NCBI RefSeq assembly: GCF_020379485.1
Contig: NC_063452.1
Location: forward strand, 58,673,338 to 58,737,337
From: Brassica napus
Taxonomy: Eukaryota > Streptophyta > Magnoliopsida > Brassicales > Brassicaceae
Length of the DNA stretch: 64,000 nt
Direction: 5' to 3'
Below, piece after piece: positions 14,001 to 24,133 of the stretch (positions are counted from its first letter, which is position 1; every line of letters begins with the position of its first letter). Made by a program: the position numbers and the translations under genes. The notes beneath the pieces were generated by a model. It was not told the DNA's origin. It saw nothing but the letters and a program-made list of their open reading frames with translations, and did not search any database.

Positions 14001-14718
14001 CTATTTGCTAGATCTAATACTTTTAGGATAGTAAGGCTTTCCACGTTTGTTGTTGAAACGCCGACCACGACCTCGGTTGGTATGGTTTCTCCTTCCCGAA
14101 TATTCTACCGCCGTAGCATTCACTTCGGGAAATGCCTTGGCTCCCGTAGGTCGGGAATTATGGTTTTTGATTAGTAACTCATCGTTCTTTTCAGCCAACA
14201 TGAGTGTTACCATTTAATTCAGAAAATTTGGTGTACCCACATTTTCTGTAAATTCGGGATAAGACGTTGTGTTCTTTGTGGAAGGTATTGTATGTCTTGT
14301 CAAGCGTTTCTGCTTCGGTGACAGGGTTACCACAATATTTTAATTGTGCAACTATCCTCAAGATAGTAGAATTGTAGTCTCTAACCCTTTGGAAATCCTG
14401 AAACCTCAGGGTTTTCCACTCTTCAAAAGCGTGAGGGAGATTGATTTCCTTTTGATTATCGAATCTGTCTTTCAAGGCTTGCCATAGTACAGCTGGGTCC
14501 TCAACGTCTCCATAGTCGTGAGTTAGATTCTCATCTAAGTGCTTCTTCAGGAAGATTATCGCCTCGGCTATATGCCCGGGTGGCGATTTGTTACCGACTT
14601 TTATAGCTTCAGATATCTTTTTTATTACAAGATAAGGTTTCACATTTGTGACCCATCTGACATAGTTTTCGCCGGTTACTTTTAGAGCCGGGAACTGGAG
14701 TTTCTCGATGTTTGCCAT
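14001..14718 (-). pseudogene. Copia gag N-terminal part
   Basis: It begins MANIEKLQFPALKVTGENYV, typical of the plant Copia UBN2-type gag. It runs through DPAVLWQALKDRFDNQKEI and FQDFQRVRDYNSTILRI. A frameshift near 14215 moves the rest, up to the basic GRGRRFNNKRGK stretch, into another frame. Start at 14718 is the first ATG after the leader. Confidence 0.85.
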
Positions 14719-15214
14719 TTGTATTTCTAAAACACAAAATAGTAATTTTATTAGAACTTCATAATTTAAAAACCGTTTACATTAACCATACAAGCAATTA
14801 CAAGGAGAAACGATGTAAATAAAAGTAAACCGATATTCATCTTAAATTCACCCGGAGTAAATTCTCCAACGAATAAACCATAAATAGAAACACAAATAAA
14901 AATGGCACATAAAAACAAAAGTGCGCGAATCATCTTTCTTGAAATGAAAAATCGGAGGAGAGCGATTTGAAATTTTTGAGAGAAGATGAAATGTTTTGGA
15001 TGATGAAATGGAGTGAAAATGAGTTGTATTTATAGATGAAAATTACTGTTCATGACCGTTGGAGAAAGGAGAAAAATTTTCTTTGTGACCGTTGGGTTAA
15101 ATCGAGTGCACCAAAAATTAGTCTGAAAATATCGTATTAAACGGTCAATCAAATCTATAAAATTTCATAAAAGTGAAAAATTATGACAATGAAATATTTA
15201 TGTTATATGACAAC

Positions 15215-15460
15215 AAATCATGCGACGGCTCAGCCGATCAATGCAGAATAATAAATAAATTATACGGCGGCTCGGCCGACCAATTAATAATAAACAGAAT
15301 ATAAGGCGGCTCAGCCGACCAATAAATAATAAACAGGATATAAGGCGGCTCGGCCGACCAATAAATAAATTAAATTACTAGCAAATAATATAGGCAGTAT
15401 TCCGGCCATTATAACATGATATAAATAATAGTAGAGGCGGTATACCGACCATTATAACAG
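15215..15460 (-). repeat. GGCGGCTCGGCCGACC tandem repeats in the Copia leader
   Basis: Six imperfect units of about 38-49 bp start near 15222, 15264, 15302, 15342, 15391 and 15434. Each has a GC-rich core close to GGCGGCTCGGCCGACCAA and an AT-rich spacer such as AATAATAAACAG. The last two units are more diverged. They lie between the 5' LTR and gag, in the untranslated leader of the genomic RNA. Confidence 0.85.
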
Positions 15461-15516
15461 TGTATAAATGATACAAATAAATTTTACCGAATCGCAGAGT
15501 GATCGTGCTGATAACG

Positions 15517-15892
15517 TGTTATGAAATAACTTATAATTTATAGTATCGAAAAATTTAAATAAGGGCGAAATATTTTCCCCGCAGAAAGAAGATATATGAT
15601 AAATATGCAAGAGAGAATATTTACTATGAAGAGGGAGAATAGAGATGAGATGTAATGATTCTTTGTTTATAAACTCTTCTTCTTGTCTTTGGTGTACAAA
15701 AGAGTGAGATGAGTGATGGTATTTATAGTGAGCAACAATACATAAAATAACAAAGATGGTGCTTGATTTGGTAAATGAGTGGGTGATCATAGTGCTTGGT
15801 GAGTAGATGATCATAGTGCTTGGTGAGTAGATGATCATAGTGCTTGAGTTGGTAAAAGAGTGGAGGATCATTTCAAAGTTTATCTTATAACA
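15517..15892 (-). repeat. 5' LTR (right in the window) of the Copia element
   Basis: 376 bp, with about seven substitutions relative to 9497-9872. Immediately inside it, on the minus strand, the sequence is CGTTATCAGCACGATC. The TATCAG core resembles the initiator-tRNA primer site TGGTATCAGAGC, but the match is weak. Confidence 0.95.
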
Positions 15893-15920
15893 AATTTGTA
15901 TATAATGTCTATACAAAACA

Positions 15921-16019
15921 CAACTTGCATGCATGACCTTTTTTTTTTGCCAGTGGCTTTTATGTACATGAACGCAACTTTTTTTTTTGAAAATTACATC
16001 AACGCAACTTGCATGCATG
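15921..16019. repeat. Two nested poly(T) micro-insertions with direct repeats
   Basis: The outer repeat CAACTTGCATGCATG occurs at 15921-15935 and 16005-16019 and encloses 69 bp starting ACC followed by a T-run. Inside it, AACGCAACTT at 15971-15980 and 16001-16010 flanks a second insertion, an 8-T tract plus GAAAATTACATC. Both look like poly(A)-tail-only retropositions read from the opposite strand. They sit 28 bp outside the Copia target duplication. Confidence 0.6.
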
Positions 16020-16021
16020 TG

Positions 16022-16291
16022 TAAGAGCATCTGCATCAATGAACTTTGAGTGGGGTTCATAATTTTAATTTTTTATTATTATTTTTTTACTTTTCCGTTT
16101 GATTTTAAAAAAAAAAAATTAAGCAGACCAATCGCGGACCACCACGTAGCGTGGGGCCCGCAATACAGTGATGAACCAGGTTCATCCCACTAAACCTGTA
16201 GGAGCTGAGCTCACGAAAAAGAAAATATTTTAATATATTTTTTTTTGGAAAAAGTGTGAACTTCATTGAAGGTCGAATGCAGATGGTCTGA
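16022..16291. mobile_element. Harbinger-like MITE, 264 bp
   Basis: The element spans 16025-16288. The left end GAGCATCTGCATCAATGAAC and the inverted right end GACCATCTGCATTCGACCTT share the GASCATCTGCAT core and the AATGAA motif. The flanking trinucleotides are TAA (16022-16024) and TGA (16289-16291), a slightly decayed 3-bp duplication of PIF/Harbinger type. It has no coding capacity. Confidence 0.6.
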
Positions 16292-16601
16292 TGTCCTATT
16301 TGCAACAGAACACGAGTGTGTTCAAGTAATGAATATTATTGGTTTATTTGGTCATACACTTGTACGTTTTCTTGTCAAGAATCGCATTTGCAAATCAATT
16401 ATTCGGTGAAGAGTCGTTTTCACGTGTATTTATATGAAAGAAATATGTATATATTTAGATTAGTCCAATATGTTATTGAATATTCGTCGCAACAAATAAA
16501 ATAAACACGTTCGTTTAACTTGCGTAATAAAATACATATATGAGCGGCTCGACCCTAATATGGATAAGTTATCAATTTTTATGGACAAGAATTGATTGTA
16601 T

Positions 16602-16889
16602 CATGGCCCTGTTCGTTACTGAATAGGTGCGGCAGCGACCAGAAAATTAACACTAATGAAGAGCGAAGTAGCTATGGTGGAACAGAAATAGTCGCTGGAA
16701 GTGATCTCCGGATAACTCCGTGACGTCTTTTATGGACGCCAATTTTTTCAGCGACGTCTCTTGTTTGTAATAGATCTGTCGCTGCGACACTAAATAGCTC
16801 CGTCACCCACGTTTCGCTCCATTAATTAATAGAATCACTGTTATATTTTCTGTCGCTGCGGCAGCGGTTCTGAAACGAACAGGGCCCAT
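16602..16889. mobile_element. MITE with GGCCCTGTTCGTT terminal inverted repeats
   Basis: The element spans 16605-16886 (282 bp). Both ends read GGCCCTGTTCGTT inward and are followed by a GCGGCAGCGAC-like subterminal motif. The 3-bp direct repeat CAT flanks it (16602-16604, 16887-16889). A 3-bp duplication and this TIR suggest a Tourist/PIF-Harbinger non-autonomous element. hAT origin is possible, but no 8-bp duplication is seen. It is unusually GC-rich for its surroundings. Confidence 0.75.
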
Positions 16890-17435
16890 CTATATTTTTT
16901 TCTGGCATATAATGTCGACTCCTAGAAATTCGAACAACTTATCCATTTGATGTTGTGTCCAAATGAACTAGGAGTAACCGCTATTTCTATAGTAAAAACT
17001 AATTTTCTAGACATTTATAGAAATATACTTACGATGAATTCATTGATAAAGACAGAAACTCAGTGCTCAAAGGCCAAATGTCTCTTGCAATAAAAGAAAA
17101 GAGACAAAGTGTCTCTTCTAACAAACAGAAAAAAACAAGAGATACTACATACCCACGAGATCGAATCAGATTCTTAGCATACCCAACAATCAATATATGG
17201 TGTGACAATAGTATAATTTTATAGTTTTGATACTGCAGAGAATGGTTCTTTTCTTCACCTTGCAAACTTCTAAATTCGTTCGGTTGATCAAGCTTATGTT
17301 TCATTACAATCTCTCATTCTTCGCACAAGCATCCTATAAAACAACGTACATACACTAGCTATAGCCCGTAGCTTTTACAACGAACTCTTGAATTTACCAT
17401 ACATATTAACCGGATTGTTTTAAGATACCGAGACG

Positions 17436-17648
17436 ATGGCGTTGAACTGGGGACCAGTGTTAATGTCGGTGATTCTGTTCATCATATTGACGCCCGGAGT
17501 ACTGTTCCAGCTTCCTGGGAAGACCAAAGCGGTTGAGTTTGGCGGATTTCAGACAAGCGGCGCAGCTATAGTCATCCACACTCTTATCTTCTTTGCATGC
17601 ATCACAGTCTCCCTTATCGCTCTTCATATCCACATATACGCTTCCTAA
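17436..17648 (+). CDS. DUF3339 small membrane protein
   Basis: A single exon of 213 nt encodes 70 residues beginning MALNWGPVLMSVILFIILTP. Two hydrophobic segments (about residues 7-25 and 44-66) flank the conserved loop LFQLPGKTKAVEFGGFQTSG. The WGP start, the PG-LFQLPG motif and the length are all typical of plant DUF3339 proteins, a family of about 70 residues of unknown function. It probably corresponds to At5g14110 by recall. The function is unknown; the membrane location is inferred from hydrophobicity. Confidence 0.88.
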   Translation: MALNWGPVLMSVILFIILTPGVLFQLPGKTKAVEFGGFQTSGAAIVIHTLIFFACITVSLIALHIHIYAS

Positions 17649-18499
17649 TCAATTTAACATTGCCGTGTCCCTCAATGCTAGCTGCATCCTTAATTTTATA
17701 TCCGAATCATCAGCTTTGATTTCTAATTCCCTTTAAGTGTTCTCTTCCTTGTTGTTTTATTAGTACCTTTTTTTGAACTACTATTAGTATTAGTACCTTC
17801 TACAATCATATGATTTCATTTTCTTATATATGAATCATCATGCATGGACGAGAACTGACAATTCTTTTCATAAATTAGAATCTAAATATATCTATGACTA
17901 CGGATATTCCATTCTTCAAGGCTAATTAACAAAGTATTATAATATTAAGATATATAGTATTGACAAACTACTTGATGAAAATTGTTATTATGAAATGTTG
18001 AAAACAACATATGAATATATGATATATATCTTCATGGAGAAGCAATATATAAGTGAATTGATAAGTACCTCTCGCCACAAACTTGCGCTCAATCGGAACA
18101 AGTTATCGTCACGTCAAACATAGTAGATCATTATCAATTTGTTTTGTTATTTTTGAACTCAACATCACATCACCATTTCATCACTTAGTAAAGGTTTATA
18201 TATTTTGATTGATTTAGAAATTTATGTAGTATTTATAAATTCAAGTAAAATATACAAATCCGGAAGTTTTCCTCGGATTTGAGTCTTTGTATTTTTAACA
18301 AAAAAATTCAAACAAATCTATTCAAATCCATTATAAAATCAAATTTATCAGTAAATCCTTACGATCGAATAACATTTAATTTGATATAAAATTTATGAAT
18401 CATTAAACCAATAACATATTATTTTAATAGAGATTTGAAAATCATAAAACTAATAACACTAGATTTAGTTTGGATTTTCGAATCCATTAAAATACAACC
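17649..18499. other. AT-rich intergenic DNA
   Basis: No gene is recognised. A short poly(T) micro-insertion lies at 17758-17799; the rest is AT-rich without clear repeats. Confidence 0.5.
17758..17799. repeat. Poly(T) micro-insertion with 12-bp direct repeat
   Basis: TATTAGTACCTT occurs at 17758-17769 and 17788-17799. The intervening 18 bp is a short T-run plus GAACTACTATTAG. It is the same architecture as the other poly(A/T) scars in this window, though the T-run is short, so a simple duplication is possible. Confidence 0.45.
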
Positions 18500-18502
18500 A
18501 TT

Positions 18503-18603
18503 GGCCCACTAAAGCTTTTAACGAAAAAAGAAAAGAAAATCGGCTGGTGATTTGGGCTTTTAATAATCTTAAAGGGTCCATATATTTGCAAAATGACGGC
18601 CCA
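18503..18603. promoter_or_regulatory. Site II elements upstream of the At5g14105-like gene
   Basis: GGCCCA at 18503-18508, TGGGCT at 18553-18558 and GGCCCA at 18598-18603 lie 130-230 bp before the chosen start at 18731. Recognition is by motif only. Confidence 0.45.
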
Positions 18604-18730
18604 TAGAAAGAGGCGAATCACGAATTCACGATCAAGGAACGATTTCACCATAAACCCTCCTCTTAAAATCCCTAGCGTCCCCACTGGCCTGCGATCTTCG
18701 AATCTGATTCTTGGGAATCGAAATACTATA

Positions 18731-19352
18731 ATGGGTTTGACGAATTTCATACTGACGGTGGCCGGAGTAGGCGCCGTTGTGATGCTACTGAAGGGCGACG
18801 TCAAGCAATCTGCCACCGTCTTGAGGCGCAACGTCAAGCACATCCGCAACTGGCTCGAAGAGGAATCTTCCGCCGCCTCCAAGTTAGCCATCTTTCTCTC
18901 GATCACGATTCTTTTTTTTTTTTAATTTTACTTTCACGAAGTTGTTTGTTTAGGGATTATGATTTTGTAATTTTTTCTCAGCGAGCTTAGTGCGCTGATA
19001 GATTTCAGAGCAATCTTTGATTGAATTCGTATCCAAGTATTGTAAAAAGATAATTAGAACGAAACCGTAGTTTCTTTGGGTGACCAGTTTCTAAGATTTG
19101 GTAACTTGATAAATTAAGAAAAATTGATTAGTGTAGTAATGACTTGATGGTGACAGTGGTTTAAGTGTGCAAAAGAGGAGTGTGGTTCAGTGCTGGTTAT
19201 TAGATAGCAACACAAAAGCAAAGTGAGTGAGTGTGTGAGTGGCTGATGAGTTTGATTGTGGGTTTTTTTTTTTCAGGGCAGCTCAGTCAGCAAAACCAAA
19301 GGAAATTGAAACCAAGGTTCCGGAGAAGGATGTTCCAAAAGACAAGAATTAG
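18731..19352 (+). CDS. Small conserved plant protein, At5g14105-like
   Basis: Two exons, 18731-18882 and 19277-19352, give 75 residues. The N-terminal half, starting MGLTNFILTVAGVGAVVMLL, is hydrophobic and resembles a membrane anchor. A basic amphipathic stretch with RRNVKHIRNWLEEES follows, and the tail is Lys/Glu-rich. The exon junction restores a Lys codon and uses TTTCAG as acceptor. The frame is open upstream to an earlier ATG at 18593, which would add 46 basic, Ser-rich residues (a possible organelle presequence). The shorter start is preferred because the conserved part begins there. The function is unknown. Confidence 0.72.
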
Positions 19353-19860
19353 TGTGTGTGTTGTGCTTTTCTGTATACATACACGAAGGTTTTTTCTGTT
19401 TTGGTAAGAGTTGTGGATGTATGACTCCGGTTTCAACACTACTTAGCTGTGAATTTTTGTTTTGGTTGTCTGTCTCCATCTCTCACGTCTTAGCGTTTGA
19501 GCAATGTTGGAAGTGAATGAAACACAATAATATCCAATTATACCTCTTGTAACTGACATTTTTCCAAGGGATTTTTTTCTTGATATGTATCTGAAATTTG
19601 ATTGAACATGTACTTATTTTGCAGCGGCAATTGCATATTCTCTTATAAAATAAAGCTTACAAAAGCCTGGCATGATAGTGGGCTTTTTGTTGTGAAGGCC
19701 CAACAATGCAGACTCTTAAAAGAAAATAAATTTGCCTGAAAAGCCCAAGGCTCTATTTCCTCCATCGCGTAGGAGGGTAAAAAAGTAACGAACACTCACC
19801 GGGACTGAGAATTTCCGCCAAATATTTTCCGATCATACCGGAGCTATTATATAGTGGACC

Positions 19861-21791
19861 ATGTTACTTTCGACGGTTTCGAGCTTCGCGCCGGTCTTCC
19901 GTATCGGCGAACCACCAGCGTGCGCAGTTGGCTGGAAGCAAGCGTACGCCAATTACTCCTGAACTCCATAAATCTTCTTCACCGCATACTTTGATTTCTC
20001 TCACTGTTGGTTGGGTTTTTGTTAGGTTGAGATTTCGGAGGACGACGAAACGTAGTGTAATCTCTTGCGATTATTCATGCCTCGAGGTGGGTGAATGTCT
20101 TTTTCCACTATGATTCTTCTTTCTGTTTTCAGTGAATGTAGTTGATTCAGCTTAATATTTTTTATTTTCCTCTCTAAATCGTTTGGGTTTGTTATGAATT
20201 GCGTTTTGAAGGTTAGGGATATATGCTACCGTCCACCTGGAACAGAGTTGAATATTTTGAATGGTGTTAATCTTTCTCTCCGTGAGAAGAGGTTCTCTTT
20301 GCTTTTATCTCATTATTGCTTGTCTCTCTTTTGAGCTATTTAGCTTCTTTCTCTGCGTGTATAAGCATGCCTAACAAATAGTTTTGCGTTTCTATTCTTT
20401 CTCCAGCTTTGGCTTGATTTTTGGCAAGAGCGGGAGTGGAAAAACTACCCTTCTGCAGGTTCATTGTTTCACGATCATACACAGTTTTTAATCTTACAAA
20501 TTTTGGATTTTTTTACCTTCTTGTCTTCTGCAGCTTCTTGCGGGGCTGAACAAACCAACATCAGGTTCCATTTGTATCCAAAGATATGGGGATGATGGCC
20601 AACCAAATGCGGATTCTGAGCTGTTTCCCACTGAAAAAGTTGGCATCGTTTTCCAGTTTCCAGAGAGGTACTAGTAGTCATTATTACCCTTTTGTTTGAT
20701 CTTATCAGTGACAAGAAGATATTGATGTGTAGTTTTTTTTTGTTTTGTGTGCGGCAGATTCTTTGTGGCAGATAATGTGCTTGACGAAATTACTTTTGGT
20801 TGGCCAAGGCAAAAGGGTAGTTTGCAGTTAAAGGAGCGTCTGACTTCAAACCTCCAGCGAGCTTTTAATTGGGTATCCCACTCCTCCTGGTTCGGTCAAT
20901 GGTCATATTGTGTCCAGTGATACTCTCTTATAGTTGCTTTCTTATTGAATTGTTAGGTTGGGTTAGACAGCATCCCACTTGATAAAGACCCCCAGTTACT
21001 AAGTGGAGGCTACAAGCGTCGGCTTGCACTAGCTATTCAATTGGTGCGACCAAAGGTTTTTTTAACGTATGCAAAATTGACCTGTTCTAAGTGGTCATGC
21101 TTTTTGTAGGTGCAAACTCCTGATTTATTGATTTTGGATGAGCCCCTCGCCGGTCTTGGTATGACGGATCCTGCTTCTTCTCTCTCTTGTGTGTTTTTGC
21201 TTGTCGTTCTTTACAGAATATGTTTCTTCTTTTCTCTTTGGTGTTCTCGCTGCATATGATCTTCATTTTTCTTTTCATTTGCATGAAAACCATGAACGGT
21301 TTCTCATACTATGTCATTTTTGATTTTTCTCTGCAATCAGATTGGAAAGCACGCGCGGATGTTGCAAAGCTCTTGAAGCACCTGAAGAAGGAACTGACTT
21401 TACTTGTTGTAAGTCATGACCTAAGGTATGCTCAGTTTTTTCTTTCTCTTCGCTTCGGTGTTAATGATTTTGCACACTTTCTTTTATATTTTTTCTCATA
21501 AACATAGCGCCTTCTCTACACATGTACCTTGTTTGAGCTATTGTTATACAGTCGTCTCCCATATTTTCTTCTCTTTCAAGTATTAGTTATGGACCTTTTT
21601 AAGTAAAACAGTTTGAGCTCTTGTTAATGGGATTAATCCAATTTTTCTCCCTTAAACAATTGCTGCTACTGCTTTTCACCTCTCGTGCTTTTTGTATAAA
21701 ATATTTCTGCAGAGAGTTAGCAACCTTGGTCGACCAGTCATGGAGAATGGAATCAGCTGGTGTTCTTGTTGCAGAGCGTCCACCAGTTTAG
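19861..21791 (+). CDS. ABCI11: Non-intrinsic ABC ATPase, ABCI11/NAP14-like, with a frameshift near the N-terminus
   Basis: Nine exons: 19861-20086, 20212-20291, 20407-20458, 20534-20667, 20758-20872, 20957-21043, 21110-21158, 21341-21425 and 21713-21791. They encode one ABC ATPase domain with Walker A GKSGSGKTT, Q-loop FQFPERFF, signature LLSGGYKRRLALA, Walker B LLILDEPLAGLD and switch His in VVSHD. In Arabidopsis the homologue is a plastid protein linked to metal homeostasis. The ATG at 19861 starts a frame resembling the family leader (MLLSTVSSFAPVFRIG) but reaches TGA near 19957. The ATPase frame is offset by one base and has no in-frame ATG upstream. Either the targeting region carries a frameshift that disables the gene, or start or splicing differ from this model. 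Confidence 0.8.
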
Positions 21792-22256
21792 TTCGATATT
21801 CATTATTGCCGAAGGTCCATACCAGGTTCGGCTCGGATACTTTTGGTTATTCTGGTATTCTTGCAGAAAAGTGATATAGGATTTTACCCACGCATACATT
21901 TATTATTGTATGGAGTTTAGAGAGCCGCTCGTTCTTTTGTATAGGAGATAATGACATGTTACGGTTTATCAGTTGAGAGAGATACAATGTTTCTCTTATG
22001 AGATCAAAACGTATAACTGGATTTGAGTCAATGCGGACAACAATGATTTCTCTTCATTTTAGTTTGCCAAACCATGGATATGAGATATCTTGCTGCAATT
22101 ATAAAACCCGGTGAATATTTATTATTACATAGAAGGGCATAACGAACATTCCCGCTAAGTTTTGAACACATTTTACATAATCACACCACACGATTCACAC
22201 ATGCATGAACTGACATAACACACTCGCACTTTTTAATTTGCGTTTCTTCTCATCCC

Positions 22257-24133
22257 TTACAGCTCCAACACGAAGTCTGCAAAGCAATGTTGGATTATTA
22301 TCTGGTTCGACCACAAGCAGAAACTAGTGCATGCCTAAATGGCATTGTATAAATTTTTTTTGTATAAGTAAAGATCCAGAATCACATTCTTGCTTTGAAA
22401 TAAATGGGCTTATGAATATATCAGTAGTATGAAGGTGCACTTACAGTCTTCGTCTGTTTTGATCCAGTGTTCTCCTTTTCCAGATGAATGTGAATTTCTT
22501 AGCTCATATTGGATCCATCTTTTACTTGTCTTGTGACATGGTCTCACCTTCTCGGACATTAGTCCAGTAGAATTTGCTTTGCTGTTTTTTGGTTCTGTCA
22601 TGCTGCTGTATATTTTGCTTTCCATTATGGAGTCTTCTGGATATACTTTCCTATGGAAAACTTGTGCTATCTGCACTTACAATAAATTCAAGTTTGTTAG
22701 AAGCAAGCTTTTCACTAGAGCTAATTCTGCAACAGTATTATAGAAGTGCTCTAGAAAATGCTTTCAACATGTTGTATATTTCAAGATGTTGCATGTATAG
22801 GCAGGCGTTTTAGAGAGCAGAGAAAAAAAAAATCATACCTTTTGGAACTTCTTCTTGGTGGAAGCTACTTCAGTTTTACCACTGTCAGGGCTCCTGGAGG
22901 ATAGGTGAAGCTTTTTAAGTACCTTCTTCACAAAATGCTTTGCAGACTTGTGAGTTGAACTGGCTTTCTTCTTTTCCTCCTCATACTTGTTTTCTGAATG
23001 CTTATCTTGCACCTCTGTTGCCTGAAACAGTTCTCCAAGTGATGCCCGTTCCTTCTTCCCTGCAACCTTTGTTTCTGATGATTCGATTTGAGAGCCAAAA
23101 AGATACTCTTGGAGCGGAAACTTCATTGGCTGATCATCTTCTTCGGCATCTACTCCCTCAGCGGCCTCAATGGTAGATGCAATAGTATTAGTGTCGCTGT
23201 TCCTTCCTGATGGTTGGTTGTGCCCTTCTTTAGCTTCAGCCTCAAGGAACTTCTCCAATTCATTGCTAATGAGCTTCAGATCATTCTCTGTCACTTCTGC
23301 ATTATCTGTTGCTGGTTCCCCAGATGACATGCCAAATGTTGGTGTTGCTGGTTCATCCAGAAATGTTTCTCCACCGAGGGTTCCAATGGCAAGAAAGCCA
23401 TGAAAAAAATCACTGTTTCTCGCTTCACTGAGTCCTGCGAAGGAGCTTTCCTGTAACAGATTAAATTGTTTGCTGTATCTGGGGCCAGCACTTGCTCCAG
23501 CGTAAACATCTTGGCTTTCAAGGGACGGATGAGCTGAGAGGGGGAAAAGACTGTTACCTGAAAAGGATTCACATTTGAAGAGAAGAGTTGTTAATTTTCT
23601 TTCAAAAAAGTGATGACAGCTACTGAGGGAAAAAGATAATGCATTTGCGCAAATAATAGTGAAAGATGTCGATTTGTTGCAGTAGACGAGAGATCTGGTT
23701 TAGCTGCTCTCACTCACAAAATCAATGGCCAAGAAAAAGTTGGTGTCATGCAAATTGACGCCCATCACAATGATTTTACACACGAGCACATGACCCTACT
23801 CTTCTATCAGGTCAGTTGTTTAATTTTGTACTAATGGATGTTAAAGTAGTGAGACAATTAATGACTAGGCCCTAAAAATGCTTGCTAAGTCCTATTGCTA
23901 TTCTCCTAGAATTCAACACGCTTCCTATTCTTGTTCCCACACATTTTGACAGGAAAATAAGCATTTAGAGAAGTACGGTTAAATTACCAGTTGTAGCATC
24001 TTTCAATAGCTCTTTGCTGTTCTCCCGTGACTTATGATGTATCCAGCCCCAAAACTGTTAGAAAAAGTAAGCATGGGTAAGTGTTGGCCACAAGTTAGTT
24101 GATATTTTTTGTAGATATGGAACGTACCTTCAT
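22257..24133 (-). CDS. LAZY1: LAZY1 shoot gravitropism protein (IGT family)
   Basis: Five exons on the minus strand: 24133-24128, 24054-23988, 23557-22839, 22670-22445 and 22276-22257. They sum to 1038 nt (345 aa). The first coding exon is only six bases (Met-Lys), a hallmark of the LAZY/IGT family. The N-terminus [11 protein letters not shown] is conserved region I. The IGT motif appears as [11 protein letters not shown] near residue 110. Acidic and Lys-rich stretches including [18 protein letters not shown] follow. The last exon supplies the conserved C-terminus DYFVLEL. LAZY1 acts at the plasma membrane and nucleus to direct auxin redistribution and branch angle. The exon 4 acceptor is chosen to keep frame into [14 protein letters not shown]. 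Confidence 0.92.

Larger units (their letters stand above)
9492..15897 (-). mobile_element. Complete Ty1/Copia LTR retrotransposon, coding region decayed
   Basis: The element spans 9497-15892 (6396 bp), with 376-bp LTRs at both ends that start TG and finish CA. It is flanked by the 5-bp target duplication AATTT at 9492-9496 and 15893-15897. On the minus strand the order is LTR, tandem-repeat leader, gag, protease, integrase, reverse transcriptase, RNase H, polypurine tract, LTR. Integrase before reverse transcriptase is diagnostic of Copia. I count seven substitutions between the LTRs, about 98% identity, so the insertion is recent. The coding region nevertheless contains many frameshifts and stops. 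It sits between the MFS gene and the DUF3339 gene. Confidence 0.95.
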
